From Plazaster borealis (Eukaryota; Echinodermata; Asteroidea; Forcipulatida; Labidiasteridae), in contig CM037474.1 of assembly GCA_021014325.1 (NCBI GenBank), positions 5,807,130 to 5,871,129 on the forward strand: a stretch of DNA of 64,000 bases, given 5' to 3'. The notes beneath the pieces were generated by a model. That model was not told where the DNA came from, made no database searches, and was given only the letters and a program-made list of their open reading frames with translations. Numbering within the stretch: the first letter of the stretch is position 1; each line of letters begins with the position of its first letter. Shown here piece after piece: positions 23,166 through 32,918 of the stretch. Position numbers and translations under genes: made by a program.

Positions 23166-24072
23166 AGGCCTAATAAAAATAATTCTTTGTTTCCGGTAAC
23201 ATGCTCTGAAAGATTTGGGACGGTAGGTAGGAAACAAATTTTATTTTACAAAAATATTTTTTTTCTGGAAAACCAAAATATTCAGTTTTAAAATGCAGTA
23301 TAATAAATTATATCGGCCCCTAACTCAACTGCATGCGTTAAGCAGGGTCCAGGGGGTGCACTGAAAGCCCTGTTGGGGGTCTAATGGGGCAGCGCCCCCT
23401 TTCGGAAAATATTTACATTTTACACAGAAATTGTTATAATGGCTTAACAGGCCACAAAAAATAGGGTAGTTGGGTAGGGATTTTTAGTATTATTATTATA
23501 ATTTTTTTTAATCATCACATTCTTTGTTACATTGACTCCTGAAGCATACTTTGATTTAATTCAAGTCTTTTTATGTTTTCCCTGTCAGTAGGAAGGGTTT
23601 GTTGAACACATGAAAATTGTTCCAATTAAAACATAAAATCCTTGGATGTCACAGGAACTTTTATGTAATCACACTGACTGGCTGTTCATGTTACAATAAG
23701 GACACAATAATATTCCTTTTCAAATTATTTATGTTGTGCACCTAGTATATTTCCAAAACAGTTGAATGAAATTTGTGATTTCCAGTTAACTGGTTAACTG
23801 TGTCTACCATTCCAATCAAAACTGTAAAAAAGAAATTGGAAAAAAAAAAAGAAAAAAAAAATGGGGAAAAAAAAAATTGATAAAATTTTTACGGTCGCAA
23901 GGTTTTTGCACGGACGGTCGGGTTACCGGAAACAAACATTTATTTTTATTAGGCCTTACCAGAAATATGTATCTGATGTAACGATAGTAATAATAATACC
24001 AGTAATACAGAGGATCAACTTGACAATTTGCTTGACTCATTTATTGCTTGCAGGCCTAAACATTATTCCACC

Positions 24073-24256
24073 ATGACGAAGTCTGAGTTTCGTCACTGGC
24101 CAATTTTGGTGGCTGCATGTATCACATCAGGTCTAACCCATGGAACGGCCAGCTCTATGGGTGTATTCTACATAGAATGGTACACTGAGTTCCCAGAAAG
24201 CTCTGCAATGGTTGGTTGGTTATCGTCTTCTATGCTTGCTATGCTCTTGTGTTTTT
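24073..24256 (+). CDS. SLC16-like coding exon 1
   Basis: Starts at ATG 24073; donor GTGAGT at 24257. The acceptor TTGCTTGCAG ending at 24053 marks the start of this exon, so it includes 19 bases of leader. Encodes TM1 and the WLSSSMLAMLLCF start of TM2. A degenerate copy of its last ~80 bases lies at 25113-25195. Confidence 0.85.
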
Positions 24257-27200
24257 GTGAGTACATGAAGCTATTTGAATGCTTTCTTTTTTATATTCCA
24301 TAAAAACAACAACAACAACAACAACAACAACAAGGAGGCCATGGAGGCCATGTACCCCTTCAACAGTTCCCCATCCCACAGACTTTAAAGGGATTGTATA
24401 CGTTTGGTAACTGGAACCCACTGTTTGTTTCAATCCTATGTAGTTGTAGATATATACCATAAAACTAACCTGCAAAAAATAGTTAATGGCCTGACGTTTC
24501 GACCCTAGCAGAGTCTTTCTCGAAGGCTAAGTGATCACCCTTGCAGAGTCTTTCTCGAAGGCTAAATGACCATTGGTCATTTAGCCTTCGAGAAAGACTC
24601 TGCTAGGGTCGAAACGTCAGGCCATTAACTATTTTTTGCATTTATACCATAGGTCCTTTTGGTTGGTAAGCAGTTTGTAACAGCTAATTCTATTTCATCA
24701 TAAAACTAACCTGTGAAAATTTCATTTCAAAAGGTGGTAGCGTTTTTGAGATATTGCTGAAATTCTGGAGCGGTTATAATATGTCCACGCAGGAAGAATA
24801 ATCTGCAATTGGAATACACAATCTGAGAAACGTTACTGTAGAAACGCTTCTCAGATTCAAATTTGTTGGGATGTAAAGCGATAACTTTTTCCATAACCGC
24901 AGTACTTTGTAGTGAAAAGTTTCTCAAAATGCATTATACTATCCAAAGCTGCTGTACAATTCTTACCAAGTAAGTTGTTATTGCCATTAATTTTCAGAGT
25001 CATCACCAAACATATACAGACCCTTTCAAGGTTTTCCAATGGAAGTGTCCTTTACAAAATGAAAATGGCCTTGCCCTTTCGAAGATTAAATTCCAGGCCT
25101 GTACATATGATTCAATGGTACACCCAGTTCGAAGAGGACAACCATTGGTTGGTTGGTTGTCATCTTCTATGCTTGCTATGCTCTTGTGTTTATTGTAAGT
25201 TACATCTGTATCTAATATCAATTGAATCTAATATCAATTAGCCCTTGGTTACATTTCTTGCCTCATTCATTCTCCCTCTGTCACTTATCCTGGTCTACGA
25301 TCATCTAGAGCCCCTAAACCTTTTGAGCCTCGTCGTTCCAAAATAAGTTGGGGGGGGGGGGACAGGGCATTTGCTACAGCTGCCCATCGTTTGTGGAACG
25401 TTTTACCGCTGCATATACAAACATCTAATTCTTAAAATACTCTTAAATCTCAACTCAAAACAATATTGGTGTCTCTAGCCATTTCTGGCTCATTGAAATT
25501 GCATTTTCGTTGTCATTTTCCATGCATGTGTTTGTAAGTTTTTGTATTAAGTTTTGTATTGTATTCTTGTAGGCGCCTTGAGTACTCTGAGTATGGATAT
25601 GTGCATATTATAAGTTTTGGTATTATTAATGTTATATGTTATTATTATTATCAATGCTTTCTCCTGATGTGATTGTAATACAAGCATTTTCTTTGTATTT
25701 TGTTGGATTGTAGCAAGTGATCCACTTCAGCATTTCATTTTTTTTTTCTCAGATGAAAGGTTTGGTTTTTTCCGTGATTTAGGTAATGTAAATCACAGTT
25801 TAAGGTCCTGTCTTTGTAAACTTTGTGCACTATAATTATTGTTCTTGGTAATGATTTGTTTTATAAGAGAACAATAATATGACTAATGACATTGTCTTAT
25901 TTATTTGGTTAGCTCCGTTTGCAGGGGCACTAACAAGGTACTTTGGAATACGTGTGGTGGTGTTTTCAGGGTGCTTGCTGTCATTTGCTGGTCTCCTCAT
26001 TTCATCATTTGCTCAGCAAGTCCATGTTCTGTTCATAACAATTCCATTCATGACAGGTAAATGGGTTTTTTATGACTTTGAATAGTTAAGATATTTTTAT
26101 TTTGCGCAATTTGCTGAAGTTTCTTATGTCTTACTGTTGTTAAAATTGTTTAACAAAGTTTCTGCAAATATGTTGTAAAACATACAAGAGAACGTTTGAT
26201 GGGTGACAAAATATACTGTGCTGATTTTGTATTGTTTAAAAAGGGGCTTTGTCGTCAGAATCAAAGCAGGGCTGTGGCTGTACATGGAATAATGAACTCT
26301 CACTCAGTTAATGCACGCGCGCGCGCTCGTTCTCCGTACATTATGATGCGGAGTGATGGTGCGTGTGTGAGAGTTCATAATTCCATGCACAGCCAGAGGC
26401 CAGCTTTGATCATGACGACACGGCCCCTTTAATGGCACCAGAAGCAAAATGGACATTGAGATTCAGTCTTAATCTGAGTGGCTCATAACTCAGTTTGTCC
26501 TTTATGACTCAAGACTCAGATAACCCTGGTTGCTCAAACTGAGGTATGGACCTGTTTCACCGACGTCACATGCAGCAGCTGTCTGTCTGCCCTTGCTATT
26601 ATTCATTTGGTGCTCGATATGTGGCATGGTGTGCCCCCACTTCCGATTATGTCTTCATCGTGTTCTGGGAATCTCAGGAATTCTTTGGAGGATTTTAGGG
26701 GGTACTTCAGTACAAAAGGAAAAGAGTGTGTTACAGTATGGGAACATTGGGGGGGGGGAATACATTTCTGGCATGGTATAATCATATTGGTAGTCAGATT
26801 GCAGGCAAAAATATGGGAAGGGTGTAAATGCATACATGTGCATCTAATAAAATGCGCACAACAACATACAGGGAAACTGACACCAAAATGGCACAACCAA
26901 GATTTATTGTGGTGAGGACATTGGTCAACCGACCCCTTGCACAACGCGCACCTATCCTGTCCGCCATTTTGGGAGTCAGAATGTACAGAAAGGAATTGAC
27001 TCCAAAACGGCACATTTGCAGAGGTTCGTTCCACGTTGTGCAAGGGGGGTCATTAGTAACTTGTGACTCATAATCAATCATCAAATAAAACAATGTTTTT
27101 CAATTCTCTCTACTATGTTTTTTTTCCGCAGGTATAGGCTTTGGGATGTCATATTCTGGTGTCATCGTCGGTGTCAGTGAATGTTTCCATAAACATTATG

Positions 27201-29224
27201 CGCTGGCTAATGGCATATGTATGACCGGAGCAAGTATAGGGATGGTCGTCATGCCAATTGTATTCCACTTTTTGATTGACATGTACTCCTGGAGAGGTGC
27301 TATCATGGTCTCCAGTGCAATACAATTCCACGTGATTGTCTGCTCAATGTTCATGAAGGCACCTCGAAAACAGAAACGGTTACCTGTCAAAGACAGTCGG
27401 ACCATCGAGCCTTCTAGTGAGCAAGGTTACAGTCATATTCCAGACGGTGAAAATGCAAACGTGAACACTGGCGACATCGCATGTTCTTCCACCAGTCGGG
27501 CCCAGCCAGTGAAGCGTCGCAAACACAGCACCACGGAGCACCACGGAGATGAGGACATTGAGCTAGCATCGCCGGGCAGGTGTAGTCAGAGAATCATTTC
27601 TTTCCTAAATCACACCGGTATTTCCCTCTTTTGGACGAATCGAGTTTTCAGTCTCTTTATGTTAGTTGTAGTATGTAATTCCCCAACATTCGGCATCGCA
27701 CTACCCTATCTTGCTGCTCAAGCCAAGTTGGTAGACATCCCAGAGGTTAACGCTAGTCTGCTCATTTCTATTCTTGGATTGTCTAGCATCCTGACCCGTT
27801 TGACCCATGGCCGTCTTATAGATGCTCATGTCATTCAACCAGCGTACATTTACATCTCCTTCGTAGCACTAGCAGCTATTGGGACATCTATTGTTGCTGC
27901 TATTGATAACTTTGCTGGATTAGTGATTTGCGCGGTGCTGATTGGACTGTCAGCTGGAGGTTACATTCCCCTACAGGCCGTCATGATTCGGATGATCGTT
28001 GGAAAAGATAGATTTCCGGGAGCATTCGGCATTGGTCTTGTGTCTGTTGCTGTTGGTAACATGTCATCAGCATACATTGGAGGTTAGTCACAGGCCAGTA
28101 CCCCTTGATCTTAAGTAAGCCTTTCTCTTTGATCATATTAAAGGGGCCGTGTCGTCATCGTCAAAGCAAGCCTGTGGCTGTACATGAAATTATGAACTCT
28201 CACCCAGTTACTGCACGCGCGCGCCCTCCCTCCATATAAATCTAAGGAGAGCTCACGCATGTGTGCAGGAACTGGGTGAGAGTTTATAATTCCATGTACA
28301 GCCACAGGCCTGCTTTGATCATGATGGCACAGCCCATTTAAGCAAGCGCTTCTCGTTTTGTTATCTTGTTAAAATTAAGTTGTCATTGTTGTGTAACAGG
28401 CTAAGATTGTTGATTTAAATCACAACTTGTTTTTTCAAGTCCTGATGATTCCGGAATAGTTTACCTTATTAGGCCACATGAAAAATATTTTTTTTGGTCA
28501 TCCCCGCCCGACCCTCTATGAAACCCCCCCGACCCTCTTTTTTTTTCTCTTACAAAAATGGCCTTTTCAATGATCTTTTCAGTCAAATTTAGCTCCCAGA
28601 TTTTTCAGCTGATTTTTTCCCAAAATCTATAGGTTGGAAAAGATGGTTATTCATGTTGGCAAAAACAAGAACAATTTTTTGAATATTTACTTAGGCTACA
28701 CTGCGTTTTAGTTTATTGAGAATGTTTACAGAAAATGTCATCTAGAAGTTAAATGGGTTTAACGAAACAATTAAAAACATCAAAATCACAAAAACCCTCT
28801 GTTTTATAGTGATTGTGATGATTTCTTTATTCTTTATTCATACTTTGCCTTGTCAATAAAACTAAATAAAAAACAATACAAAAACCCCCAATTCCCTACC
28901 ACCCCCACACTTCCCCCCAAAAAGGATGATCAATTTTGTTGTTGTTAATGTGGCCTTAATGATATATTCTTGCTGCTTTGTCATTGACATGGAAGATGAC
29001 AAATCTAAAGTCTACATTTGATTGGAATCGTGTTATCATTTTCTTTGGCAGGTTACATGTATGACGTGACCAACAGTTACAGTTTGAGTTTCTACTTTGC
29101 TGGAATCATGGCAGTAGTTACAGCCGTCCTTACACTTGGAGTACATCTTCTATGGACGAAGTTGGTCAAAGATGACCGATGGCCGACAGTCGACAAACCT
29201 TCACCGGCGCAAGTTCCAGTATAG
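24073..29224 (+). CDS. SLC16-type (monocarboxylate transporter-like) major facilitator, 4 coding exons, 483 aa
   Basis: Join of 24073-24256, 25913-26056, 27132-28082 and 29052-29224; introns are GT-AG and all phases agree. ATG 24073 sits in TTCCACCATGA, 19 bases after an acceptor at 24053, so an untranslated first exon lies upstream. The order of blocks is that of MCTs: TM1 FRHWPILVAACITSG, then SPFAGALTRYFGIR (TM2-3), CFHKHYALANGICMTGASIG at 127-146 (the conserved YFxKRxxLAxGxAxxG motif), a polar loop at about 185-265 between TM6 and TM7, then SSILTRLTHGRLIDAH at 327-342 with the TM8 Arg and Asp. The canonical DGGWGW start of TM1 is absent. Twelve TM helices are expected in the plasma membrane. 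Substrate cannot be read from sequence; it could be a monocarboxylate, an aromatic amino acid or an orphan substrate. Confidence 0.88.
24304..24334. repeat. (AAC)n microsatellite
   Basis: About ten AAC units in intron 1 of the transporter gene. Confidence 0.9.
24387..25027. mobile_element. MITE family A, interrupted by a palindromic insert
   Basis: TTAAAGGGATTGTATACG at the left and CATATACAGACCCTTTCAA at the right; the element lies at a TTAA within the CAGGCCTG repeat. It is broken by the insert at 24473-24698. Confidence 0.8.
24473..24698. mobile_element. Penelope-like non-autonomous insert with perfect 60-bp inverted arms
   Basis: 24471-24530 and 24581-24640 are exact reverse complements. 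An inner palindrome with 30-bp arms (24543-24572 and 24574-24603) sits between and overlaps. The insert is flanked by identical 15-bp copies of CATAAAACTAACCTG (24458-24472 and 24699-24713). The arms carry GGGTCGAAACGTC, a hammerhead-related signature of Penelope-like elements. Confidence 0.75.
25113..25195 (+). pseudogene. Degenerate duplicate of the 3' part of SLC16-like exon 1
   Basis: From AATGGTACAC through CTTCTATGCTTGCTATGCTC to a GTAAGT donor-like site, this copies bases 24175-24256 about 938 bp downstream. The 3' ~45 bases differ at only a few positions. The 5' part has lost one base and the 3' end gained one, so codons in between are out of frame relative to the parent. Probably a dead partial exon duplication inside intron 1. 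Confidence 0.7.
25230..25665 (+). mobile_element. Degenerate LINE 3' end
   Basis: Translating 25363-25470 gives RAFATAAHRLWNVLPLHIQT followed by a stop, then LKSQLKT, the C-terminal pattern of LINE reverse transcriptases (WNxLPxxI ... LKxxL). Followed by GCGCCTTGAGTACTCTGAGT and a TTATTATTA tail of L2/CR1 type. Confidence 0.6.
25913..26056 (+). CDS. SLC16-like coding exon 2
   Basis: Acceptor TTTGGTTAG, donor GTAAAT at 26057. Encodes SPFAGALTRYFGIRVVVFSG and TM3, ending FMTG. Phase 1 at both joins. Confidence 0.87.
26236..26432. mobile_element. Foldback MITE family G (GGGGCTTTGTCGTC)
   Basis: TTAAAAAGGGGCTTTGTCGT mirrors GACGACACGGCCCCTTTAA. Inner arms carry GAACTCTCACTCAG/TGTGTGAGAGTTCATAAT around a CGCGCGCGCGC core. 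Confidence 0.8.
26608..26770 (+). repeat. TGCTCGATATGTGGCATGG repeat
   Basis: GTGCTCGATATGTGGCATGG then GGAATCTCAGGAATTCTTTG and GGGGGTACTTCAGTACAAAA. Related to 52030-52170 (+) and 60222-60412 (-). It has no open reading frame shared between copies. Confidence 0.55.
26931..27052. mobile_element. Palindromic MITE family F (GACCCCTTGCACAACG)
   Basis: GACCCCTTGCACAACGCG inverted as CGTTGTGCAAGGGGGGTC. The inside has the palindrome GCCATTTTGGGAGTC/GACTCCAAAACGGC. Lies about 80 bp before a transporter exon. Confidence 0.7.
27132..28082 (+). CDS. SLC16-like coding exon 3 (TM4 to TM11)
   Basis: Acceptor TTTTTCCGCAG, donor GTTAGT at 28083. This 951-base exon encodes TM4-TM6, the polar cytoplasmic loop and TM7-TM11, ending MSSAYIGG. 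Reading through the donor would stop at once at TAG 28085. Confidence 0.9.
28138..28341. mobile_element. Foldback MITE family G, second copy
   Basis: TTAAAGGGGCCGTGTCGTCA mirrors TGATGGCACAGCCCATTTAA. Inner arms AAGCAAGCCTGTGGCTGTAC and GTACAGCCACAGGCCTGCTT. Confidence 0.85.
29052..29224 (+). CDS. SLC16-like terminal exon (TM12 and tail)
   Basis: Acceptor TTTGGCAG. Encodes GYMYDVTNSYSLSFYFAGIM, matching the MCT pattern GxLxDxTxxYxxSFYxAG, then a short Pro-rich tail. The TAG stop at 29222-29224 falls on the boundary of a palindromic MITE. Confidence 0.88.
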
Positions 29225-29513
29225 ACCCATTGCATAACGCGCAGCGTACTCACGTGCGCCTATCCTGGGTGTCATTTTGGGTGTCAAAATCGTATACAAA
29301 CATGCACAAAAGAGAGTTTTGACACCCAAAATGACGCGCATTGTTCGGAGGCGCGCTCCGGGTCTATAGAAATCAATGGATCCCCCTTGCATAACGCGAA
29401 ACGCTACAGATACGCTGAGGTCACGCGCACGTTTTTACGCACAGAGAACAGCTATCGTCCAATGATCTGCCTCCTTTTTGAGAGTGTGACGTCATATGCA
29501 ATGGGTCTATAGT
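29218..29513. mobile_element. Palindromic MITE touching the transporter stop codon
   Basis: TATAGACCCATTGCATAACG at 29220 is inverted as ATGCAATGGGTCTATAG ending at 29513. An internal GGGTCTATAG occurs at 29361-29370. The TAG stop at 29222-29224 is the TAG of the left end. Confidence 0.65.
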
Positions 29514-29534
29514 AACTTTCTTTTGCTAATGTAA

Positions 29535-29687
29535 TGACCCCTTGCGCAACGTGGAACGCGCCTCCGCACAATGCACGTTTACCATTTCCACCATTTTGGG
29601 AGTCGATTCCGTTGTGTACATTTTGACTCCCAAAATGGCTGACAGGATAGGCGCGTGTAAGTGCACTGAGCCTTGTGCAAGGGGTCA
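29535..29687. mobile_element. Palindromic MITE family F, third copy
   Basis: GACCCCTTGCGCAACG mirrors CTTGTGCAAGGGGTC. Inner ACCATTTTGGGAGTCG and TTGACTCCCAAAATGG. Confidence 0.75.
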
Positions 29688-29784
29688 ATGTAGTTGCCTT
29701 AAATTTCAGAGAAGCTAGAATCTGTTTATGAGAACTGTCCATGGCATTAAATTGGATCTCTTGTAGTAAATTCTCTGATCTGTT

Positions 29785-30086
29785 TTAACACGTTGACTGC
29801 CGTTCATAAATTCGTAGGGGCGTTCCCATTTGCCAAGCATCCAAGTGTGGTGCGCATGCGTGCATACCAAATAGGTATTTGTTTTTGTGTCTACATGTTG
29901 AAGCGTACAAATTCTAACGATGTGTGCTCACCACTGCCAGAAGCATATTCGTTGCGTTCTCAGTGATGCCAGTGAATTCAATTCACTATACAAAAGCATT
30001 TCATTCTCTACGAGTATACTCGTAGTGGCAGAATCCGTTACACCTGTTACTACGAATATACTCGTAGGCGGCAGTCGCCGTGTTAA
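29785..30086. mobile_element. piggyBac-like MITE (TTAACACG ends)
   Basis: TTAACACGTTGACTGCCG mirrors CGGCAGTCGCCGTGTTAA, about 18-bp TIRs flanked by TTAA. Inside, CTACGAGTATACTCGTAG is a perfect palindrome. Confidence 0.65.
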
Positions 30087-30227
30087 TCAAGTCAAAGGGG
30101 TTTTCCCATATGAATTTGGAAAACAAAAACACTTTTGTAGTGAATGTAAAACACTCATTATTAAAAAATCTAGCACTCATTCTAAAGTGGAATTATTTTA
30201 TAGTAAGAAAAACTACAGTAGTAAACC

Positions 30228-30380
30228 ATGTATAAAACTCTTTAGGGAGAAGTGTTTGCTCTGAGAAGAACAGGTGCGGTTTTGACAGTATACTCTGCTC
30301 GTCTTCAGGAGAACGTCGAGACCACACTGGTTCTTCTCAGAGCCAACACTTCTCCCAAAAGAGTTTTATAGATAGTTGTA
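30228..30380. mobile_element. Penelope-like foldback with hammerhead-like motif
   Basis: TATAAAACTCTTTAGGGAGA at 30231 is inverted in the block ending TGGGAGAAGTG-complement at 30370, arms about 42 bp. The centre holds CTGAAGACGAGCAGAGTATA on the minus strand. Confidence 0.6.
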
Positions 30381-31115
30381 CCCGCAAGTTTACTTCTATA
30401 GTTCTATATTTTTGTAGTGAATCTACCTCGGTACGACTGCATGCACAGGGAACGTTTTTGCCCAGAATTTCGCATACCAAATTACATGTATTTAGACTGA
30501 ACTTGTTTTGGGCATGAGTAGCAAATGATGGTTTTGCTCAAAAAACCAAAGATGACATTATGACCATTATAGCCTTACACAATGGTTGGTGCTTTTTATG
30601 TACTTTTCAACGTTGACGATGCAAAGTTCATTGTGAATAATGAGAATCAAGACCAAACAATGATGATATGAATTTTCATGGTCAGTTGTCAAAAACAGCT
30701 CTTGTCCAATGTCCACCATAGCTACAACAAACATTGGATGTTTACATAAGAATTTTGATTTGTTAAATCACCTCCGGGCAGTTTTTTGGGGGGTCAGTTT
30801 GTTCAGCGGTGTAGCCAGGACTTTTTTTCTGGGGGGGGGGGGTGGGTGGGGGCAGGTATTTGTCAGTGGTGGGGGAGTGGTAGTTTTTTTTTATTACAGA
30901 CATTTAGGATTAAAAACAAAGTATTTTATTAAAAGCATACAACTAAAAAGGTTATAAAATTCAGGAGGCCTTTTTTCTACCTTCTTGAATTAGTTAGTCA
31001 TTTTTGCGGGGGTGAATTCCCTGGAATAATTCTCCTGGGTTTTCCTTCCTTGTCTTCTCTCCATTGGGTTCTTGGCTAGTACGGTGATTAAGTTCGCTTT
31101 TCTGAGAGTCCTTGG

Positions 31116-31818
31116 CAGTGGCGTAACTAATGGGGGCACGTGCCCCCCCAATTGATATCCGTGCCCCCCCCAGGTGCCCCCCCATTTGAAATCTGGACTT
31201 TTGTGACGAGATTTCCAGAGTAAAATGTAACATTTTATACGCTTTGATGAGATAATTTTGATGTTTTTAAAACTATTTTTCCAAATTACATGCAGAAAAT
31301 ATTTTTTGTTTACACTCATGCCAGATTATCTTATAAAAAAATAGTAAGTGACATAAAAAAGGCGATAAAAAAGGGGCTTGTTCATGGCCTGTATACGGGA
31401 TTTTGTTTTACTTTCTTTTTTGTGGGGCGAATATGAAAGAAAATGTACATTGGCGCATTAGCGCCGCCCGTCACGTAGCGACACTTGGGAGTGGGAGGAA
31501 GATGTGCCCCCCTCAGAAGTTCAAAATTTTGTAAAAAAGAATGCCCAATTCAAGCCATTTGGTGCACCATTTTGCGCTATGATATTGGTTATTATATCTG
31601 AAAACAACTCAATTACAGCTTTGTATCAATATTATTTCTGCATATTTAATGCTCAGATGGCGTATGCCACCCATTGAGTCCTCTATTTACAACTTTGTAT
31701 ATTATGTTATGTTATAAATGTCATAAGATACAATAATAAGTAACAGTTACGATGCAGATTTTTTTAATTAATTATTTTTTGCAGACATTTCTTAATTTCT
31801 TTTTTAAATATAATTTTG

Positions 31819-31857
<39 letters not shown>

Positions 31858-32031
31858 TTTTTTTTTTTGGGGGGGGGGGGGCCCGTCCGACACCCCCCCC
31901 CCCCGATTACGGGCATGGGCTTGTTTTACAGAAAAAGACAAACAAAAACTTGGCCAGAAGTGCCCCCCCCCCTAGAAAAAATGGTGCATCCCCCTGTGCC
32001 CCCCTGAAATTTTACCCTAGTTACGCCTCTG
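31116..32031. mobile_element. hAT-like non-autonomous element, 916 bp
   Basis: CAGTGGCGTAACTAATGGGG at the left and TACCCTAGTTACGCCTCTG at the right form TIRs. Flanking octamers GTCCTTGG and GTCCTGGG agree at 7 of 8 bases, the hAT duplication length. C- and G-rich tracts and a (TTTA)n run inside; no transposase frame. Confidence 0.75.
31818..31862. repeat. (TTTA)n microsatellite
   Basis: About ten TTTA units followed by poly-T and poly-G runs, inside the hAT-like element. Confidence 0.9.
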
Positions 32032-32289
32032 GTCCTGGGTTTCACAACCATAATAAATGAAATGTAACTTGTACCAAAGAAAGTTAGGTGTAAAGAGTAA
32101 TGTAATTATTTTATTTAACATTATAGTATTTAATTAAATCCTTGGATCTGAGCCTATTAAAAACTTGTCAATGAAAAAACGTAATCCCGCCGTGAGTTTG
32201 TGTGCAGTGTCGGTCAGATATATATAAATACTTCATATTTTAATGTTTATAGGTATAATATTAAAAACTTTACTCCAGCAGCCTGCCGG

Positions 32290-32455
32290 TGTCATAGGGA
32301 AAGCTGTCCACCGGAGATTCTGTCCCCCATTATGGGAAATTAACATGGGTTTAGTTGATTCAAAAGAGGGCCTATCATCAGAAGAATTTTGTACAAAGTT
32401 CGCCATTAATATTATGATGGGGGACAGAATCTCCTGCCACACCGCCACTGTCACA
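32290..32455. mobile_element. Palindromic element (GGAGATTCTGTCCCC family), second copy
   Basis: CCGGAGATTCTGTCCCCCAT mirrors ATGGGGGACAGAATCTCCTG. Lies about 350 bp upstream of APEX2. Confidence 0.7.
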
Positions 32456-32592
32456 GGCAAACACCACTAACTGACACACTTTCAAATAAAGTGCTCTTTG
32501 TGAGAATTTAATTGCCACTGACAGAAAAATTCACGGTGTTCACAAAATCATTTTTTTCGCGGACAACCAAAGACTCAACAAAAAGAGCGCGC

Positions 32593-32637
32593 GTTTGGTC
32601 GTCTGCCTTGCAAATTTTGCGAAGCAGACGACCAAAC
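32593..32637. promoter_or_regulatory. Perfect 14-bp-arm palindrome just upstream of APEX2
   Basis: GTTTGGTCGTCTGC at 32593-32606 is exactly inverted at 32624-32637, and the 17-base loop is itself nearly symmetric. It lies about 170-210 bp before the APEX2 ATG in a stretch with several CG dinucleotides. It could be a dimeric factor site or a small repeat remnant. Confidence 0.35.
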
Positions 32638-32745
32638 ATTCTATAAATAAATAGCGCCCTCATTGTTAAAAAAGAAAGGTCTTGTCTGATTTTCCTGCGT
32701 TCCATTAAAATTGTGTACAGGTTGAAGTTGGATACCAGACTCAAC

Positions 32746-32790
32746 ATGGCAGCTGAAAAGTTACCGTACCCCAAAAGGCGCGCAAAATAA
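32746..32790 (+). CDS. Short upstream ORF (14 codons) in the presumed APEX2 leader
   Basis: ATG in CAACATGGC (A at -3, G at +4), ending TAA 13 bases before the APEX2 ATG and out of frame with it. It would lower APEX2 translation if the transcript starts upstream of 32746. The transcription start is unknown, so this is only a candidate regulatory ORF. Confidence 0.35.
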   Translation: MAAEKLPYPKRRAK

Positions 32791-32803
32791 AAGTGCTGAA
32801 AAG

Positions 32804-32918
32804 ATGGATATTTTGACGTGGAATATCAACGGAATCAGGGCATCAAGGATTCCCATAAAAGAACTTCTTGATTCACTTGGTGCGGATGTTATTTGCCTGC
32901 AGGAGACCAAAGTAACGA
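32804..32918 (+). CDS. APEX2: APEX2 exon 1
   Basis: ATG in AAAAGATGG (A at -3, G at +4). Encodes MDILTWNINGIR to LQETKVT. Donor GTATGT at 32919, leaving one base of an Arg codon. A 14-codon upstream ORF precedes it out of frame. Confidence 0.92.

Larger units (their letters stand above)
24337..25105. mobile_element. CAGGCCTG-family repeat split by a MITE
   Basis: The left part (24337-24386, GGAGGCCATGGAGGCCATG) and right part (25028-25105, TTTTCCAATGGAAGTGTCC to CCAGGCCTG) rebuild the family seen intact at 44331-44491. The interruption is at its ACTTTAAC site. Confidence 0.65.

Noticed and set aside
32508..32774. 88-aa minus-strand ORF divergent from APEX2
   Set aside because: No recognised domain. 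It spans the perfect palindrome and the presumed APEX2 leader and is probably a chance ORF, though a divergent first exon cannot be excluded.
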